A stretch of DNA of 6,322 nucleotides from positions 1-6,322 of the forward strand of contig CAIXHI010000310.1 in NCBI GenBank assembly GCA_903919215.1, read 5' to 3'. A program made the position numbers and the translations under genes. This stretch comes from an uncultured Acidimicrobiaceae bacterium. GTDB lineage: Bacteria > Actinomycetota > Acidimicrobiia > Acidimicrobiales > Ilumatobacteraceae. Positions 4,300 through 6,322 of this stretch are shown one piece after another; within the stretch, counting starts at the first letter, position 1; each line of letters starts with the position of its first letter. The notes beneath the pieces were generated by a model, which was not told the origin of the DNA, searched no databases, and saw only the letters and a list, made by a program, of their open reading frames with translations.

Positions 4300-4560
4300 C
4301 TAGTGGCGACCACGTAGTTTGTGCACGACCACCAGTGCCGCCAGCATCACCATCCACACGCCGCTCCACGCGGTGACGAGGAAACAAAGACCTCCGCCGA
4401 TCTTGAACACCACCGGCAGCACGCTGCCGCGATCCGTCGTGCCGAGATGCCACAGCACCACACCGATCAGGCCGCTGACGACCGCGTACTTCAGCAGCGC
4501 CAGCAGTTCCGGATCTTCATGCGCCTGCAGCGGTTCGCTCTCGTCGTCACGTGTCGGCAC
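4300..4560 (-). CDS. Small hypothetical membrane protein
   Basis: The product has 86 residues and I do not recognise a family. Residues 1-19 are hydrophilic and acidic (D-D-E-S-E, H-E-D-P-E). Hydrophobic segments at about 24-40 and 47-64 are followed by a third at about 66-80, so two or three membrane helices are likely. The C-terminus is basic (H-K-L-R-G-R-H). The start is GTG 4560; there is no clear ribosome site and no in-frame ATG near the N-terminus. It begins 21 bp after the stop of the SnoaL-like gene and ends 43 bp before the SDR gene. This tight packing suggests translation coupled within one transcript. The coding-type composition and charge distribution support a real gene, but the function is unknown; it may be an accessory or scaffold for a membrane step, which is speculation. 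Confidence 0.7.
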   Translation of the reverse strand: MPTRDDESEPLQAHEDPELLALLKYAVVSGLIGVVLWHLGTTDRGSVLPVVFKIGGGLCFLVTAWSGVWMVMLAALVVVHKLRGRH

Positions 4561-4581
4561 ATCAGCGAGCGTAGCCAGGCG

Positions 4582-5133
4582 TCATCCGCGCTGGAGATAC
4601 GCCTTCGCCGCGGCCTTGGCCTGCTCGTCAGCCCAGAACGCCCGCCACGTGTCGTACCGCATCGGAATCTCGGCGGGGCCACTGACCGCCCAGCGCACCT
4701 TGGCCGGCCCGTTCGGACGCTCCATCGTGTCGCACGCGTAGAAGCTCTTCACCTGACGACCGGTGAACAGCCACTTCCCATCACGGCGCTCGTAGCGATC
4801 CCAGTACTCGATGCCCATCATCACCCACTGTTCGCCGTACTCGTGCTCGACCTTCGAGTACTGCTTGCCCTCGGCATGATCCGCATCGATGAAGTCGATC
4901 ACGTGGTTGCCCACGAAGTGGATGCTCGTCGTGAACTGGTACATCTGCGAATCCAGCAACTCCCGCAACGCCGCGTGTCCGCTCTCCGTGCGCGTCACCC
5001 GGACCTCAGGAATGAACAGCTTGGTCAGCGTGTCCATATCGCGATGGTCGATGCACATCCCGTAGAAGCTGACAAGTTGACGGATGGCGTCGATCGATTC
5101 GAGGCGATCGATACGTGCGGCGAGGTCGTCCAT
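4582..5133 (-). CDS. SnoaL/NTF2-like protein (SnoaL_4 type; dehydratase, isomerase or hydratase candidate)
   Basis: The product has 183 residues and a SnoaL_4/NTF2-like cone fold is expected. The N-terminal helix reads L-A-A-R-I-D-R-L-E-S-I-D-A-I-R, typical of the family, followed by F-Y24-G-M-C-I-D29-H-R-D-M-D and L-F-I-P-E-V. The T-S-I-H72-F-V-G-N-H stretch follows, and the second half is rich in aromatic residues (W-x-F-T-G-R around the last strand). D29 and H72 are placed much like the catalytic Asp-His pair of LinA and scytalone-dehydratase-like members; this is inference from spacing. Relatives catalyse dehydration, isomerisation or cyclisation of hydrophobic substrates, and many are uncharacterised. 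I chose ATG 5133: the longer reading to 5505 overlaps the CoA-transferase gene out of frame. There is no Shine-Dalgarno before ATG 5133, so it may have a short or absent leader. It sits between the CoA transferase and the small membrane-protein gene. Confidence 0.85.
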   Translation of the reverse strand: MDDLAARIDRLESIDAIRQLVSFYGMCIDHRDMDTLTKLFIPEVRVTRTESGHAALRELLDSQMYQFTTSIHFVGNHVIDFIDADHAEGKQYSKVEHEYGEQWVMMGIEYWDRYERRDGKWLFTGRQVKSFYACDTMERPNGPAKVRWAVSGPAEIPMRYDTWRAFWADEQAKAAAKAYLQRG

Positions 5134-5148
5134 GCCACGATCGTAACT

Positions 5149-5162
5149 TGACGCGGGCGTCA
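5149..5162. promoter_or_regulatory. 14-bp palindrome before the SnoaL-like gene (operator candidate)
   Basis: TGACGC-GG-GCGTCA is a 6-bp inverted repeat with a 2-base centre, 15 bases upstream of ATG 5133. The spacer is too short for an RNA hairpin, so a protein-binding site is more likely. A TACGAT hexamer (minus strand, 5138-5143) next to it could be a -10 box. Both calls are inference. Confidence 0.35.
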
Positions 5163-5175
5163 GCTCAGGTGAAGT

Positions 5176-5224
5176 GGTTCCCCCGAACCCTGCAGCGTTG
5201 CCGGTCAGCGACCGACGACGCTGC
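5176..5224 (-). terminator. Hairpins around the CoA-transferase stop codon
   Basis: GGTTC (5176-5180) and GAACC (5185-5189) form a perfect 5-bp stem with a 4-base loop, 15 bases past the stop on the minus strand. Next to it CGGTC (5202-5206) pairs with GACCG (5210-5214), nested inside GCAGCG (5192-5197) with CGCTGC (5219-5224). This second structure spans the stop codon at 5205-5207. There is no T-run. They may end or attenuate transcription before the SnoaL-like gene. Confidence 0.4.
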
Positions 5225-6322
5225 GAGCTGCCAGGTCGTCGATCTCTGTCGGCGATTTGCCGTTGAACTCGGCCAGCAGCGCATCGGTGTGCTGGCCGGC
5301 CAACACACCGGGCAATGCCTGCGTGAGCGAGCGCGAGAACTGCACGTACGGTGCGATGCGGTCGTGCTCGTCGAAGATCGGGTGGACGGTGGGTGCCAAG
5401 TAGCCACTGGCAGCACCGAAGGCCGGATCGTTCAACTTGCGCTCGATGCTCTCCATGTTCAGCTCGACGCAGCCGATGCCACGCGGCAGCAACTCCGCCT
5501 CCCACTCGACGGCCGTCTTCTTGTTGAACACCTCGGCCAGAATTGCGATCAGTTCCTTCGGGTGCGCGTTCCGTCCCGCATTCGTGTGGAACCGCTCATC
5601 GTTCGCCACGTCGACGTAGGGAGCCAGCGCCCGCGCCAGACGCTCCCAGTCGCCAGGTGTCATGGCCGCGAGGAAGACGTAACCCTCCCGCGCGTCGTAG
5701 ATGCGATACAGCGAACCCAGCCCACGGAGTTCGTGGTCGACCTCAGGCTCCTTCGGGCAGCCCGGGTAGACGACGGCCTGTGCCGACATCGCGTGCGCTC
5801 CTGTGTTCAACATCGAGGAGAACAACTCCTGCCCGCCTGCGCCGCGCTGGCGAGCGGCCAAGCCGAACATGATCGCTGAGGCCACACCGAGTGCGGCGAT
5901 CCCGTCGGCCTGAGCATTCGACATCGACGCAGCCCCGGACAGACGGCGAGCACCGTCCTGCACCTCCGCCAGCGTCAGGTCGTCGGACTCACGCACCGTG
6001 TCGCCCACGTTGGCCAACGGCTGACCCGTGGCCGCACCGATGCTGGGCGCATACGCCGGGCGACCTCCGTACGGGCCGTCGACGCCGTAGCCGGGAGCAT
6101 TGACGTAGATCACGTCGGGGTTGGTGGCCTTGACGCTGTCGTAGTCGAGACTCATGCGGCGCATCGCGCCAGCGCGAAAGCCCTGCACCACCACATCGAC
6201 CTTCGACGCAATCTCGCGCACGATGGCCTTGCCCTCATCGGTGCCGAGGTCGATCGCCAGGCTCTCCTTACCCTGCATCACCTTCGCGCCACCCGACTCG
6301 GGGAACGGGATGATGTTGCGAA
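5205..6322 (-). CDS. CaiB/BaiF-type (family III) CoA transferase, 5' end outside the window
   Basis: The open frame reaches the right edge without a stop; 371 residues are visible. A GTG and an ATG at 6281 and 6278 lie inside the conserved region, just before G-K-E-S-L-A-I-D-L, and are not the true start. Following motifs are typical of the family: D-V-V-V-Q-G-F-R-A-G, then L-D-Y-D-S-V-K-x3-P-D-V-I-Y-V, and G-P-Y-G-G-R-P-A-Y. A late G-x-G-G-Q-E-L-F segment follows, and the C-terminus has the G-Q-H-T-D-A-L-L-A-E-F hallmark. D126 counted from the 6281 codon (5904-5906) aligns with catalytic Asp169 of formyl-CoA transferase by its spacing to the G-G-Q motif. The enzyme would move CoA between two carboxylates or racemise/activate an acyl-CoA in the cytoplasm. 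The region before G-K-E-S (I-P-F-P-E-S-G-G-A-K) suggests that it may be the second half of a double-domain protein, but this cannot be seen. It is probably the upstream member of the cluster. Confidence 0.9.
   Translation of the reverse strand, partial: RNIIPFPESGGAKVMQGKESLAIDLGTDEGKAIVREIASKVDVVVQGFRAGAMRRMSLDYDSVKATNPDVIYVNAPGYGVDGPYGGRPAYAPSIGAATGQPLANVGDTVRESDDLTLAEVQDGARRLSGAASMSNAQADGIAALGVASAIMFGLAARQRGAGGQELFSSMLNTGAHAMSAQAVVYPGCPKEPEVDHELRGLGSLYRIYDAREGYVFLAAMTPGDWERLARALAPYVDVANDERFHTNAGRNAHPKELIAILAEVFNKKTAVEWEAELLPRGIGCVELNMESIERKLNDPAFGAASGYLAPTVHPIFDEHDRIAPYVQFSRSLTQALPGVLAGQHTDALLAEFNGKSPTEIDDLAARSVVGR

Noticed and set aside
3327..4376. 349-codon plus-strand frame across the SDR gene
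   Set aside because: Antisense to the clearly recognisable SDR; its H/R/D-rich composition is typical of shadow frames in high-GC DNA.
4321..5151. 276-codon plus-strand frame
   Set aside because: Antisense to the SnoaL-like and small membrane-protein genes; no domain features of its own.
5134..5505. 124-residue N-terminal extension of the SnoaL-like protein
   Set aside because: It would overlap the conserved C-terminus of the CoA transferase on the same strand in another frame, and is low-complexity R/H/A-rich.
1..6322. tRNA, rRNA or riboswitch
   Set aside because: I found no cloverleaf-like arms, rRNA-like stretches or recognisable riboswitch cores on either strand by eye.

Overview
The window is G+C-rich and strongly codon-biased, with GTG/TTG start candidates. 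It carries a coenzyme-F420-type luciferase-like oxidoreductase next to CoA-transferase, SDR, SnoaL-like and small ferredoxin genes. This mix points to a free-living actinobacterium, perhaps of the Acidimicrobiia/Ilumatobacter type or a mycobacterial relative. That placement is inference from gene content; there is no rRNA or other marker in the window.

Left part (1-1157): a decayed tandem array of a small membrane-anchored pentapeptide-repeat gene. One complete copy (371-871) lies between a 3' remnant of an upstream copy (183-296) and a 5' remnant of a downstream copy (948-1157). Corresponding points are 575-577 bp apart, so the three look like successive units of a direct duplication of about 576 bp. 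Two copies of a hairpin-rich intergenic repeat (31-165) occupy the place where the body of the first unit should be.

Middle (1158-2549): a 247-bp spacer holding a near-perfect inverted repeat with two CACGTG cores precedes a complete F420-dependent LLM oxidoreductase gene (1405-2301, + strand). It converges on a small ferredoxin gene (2328-2549, - strand) with 26 bp and a GC hairpin between them. The 344-bp stretch upstream of the ferredoxin has no intact gene. It holds a 39-bp echo of the nearby SDR gene and what looks like the 3' tail of another lost coding sequence.

Right part (2894-6322): a run of minus-strand genes read right to left: a CaiB/BaiF-type CoA transferase (open at the right edge), a SnoaL/NTF2-like protein, a small membrane protein, a classical SDR dehydrogenase and a TspO/MBR protein. 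Gaps are 71, 21, 43 and 130 bp. The enzymes would fit a catabolic route for a CoA-activated lipid, terpenoid, steroid or aromatic substrate: CoA transfer, hydration/dehydration or isomerisation, NAD(H)-dependent alcohol oxidation, with ferredoxin- and F420-linked redox steps nearby. The substrate cannot be read from the sequence. I see no convincing new defence or mobile system; the pentapeptide array, the SDR echo and the non-coding structures are the items that merit a second look.
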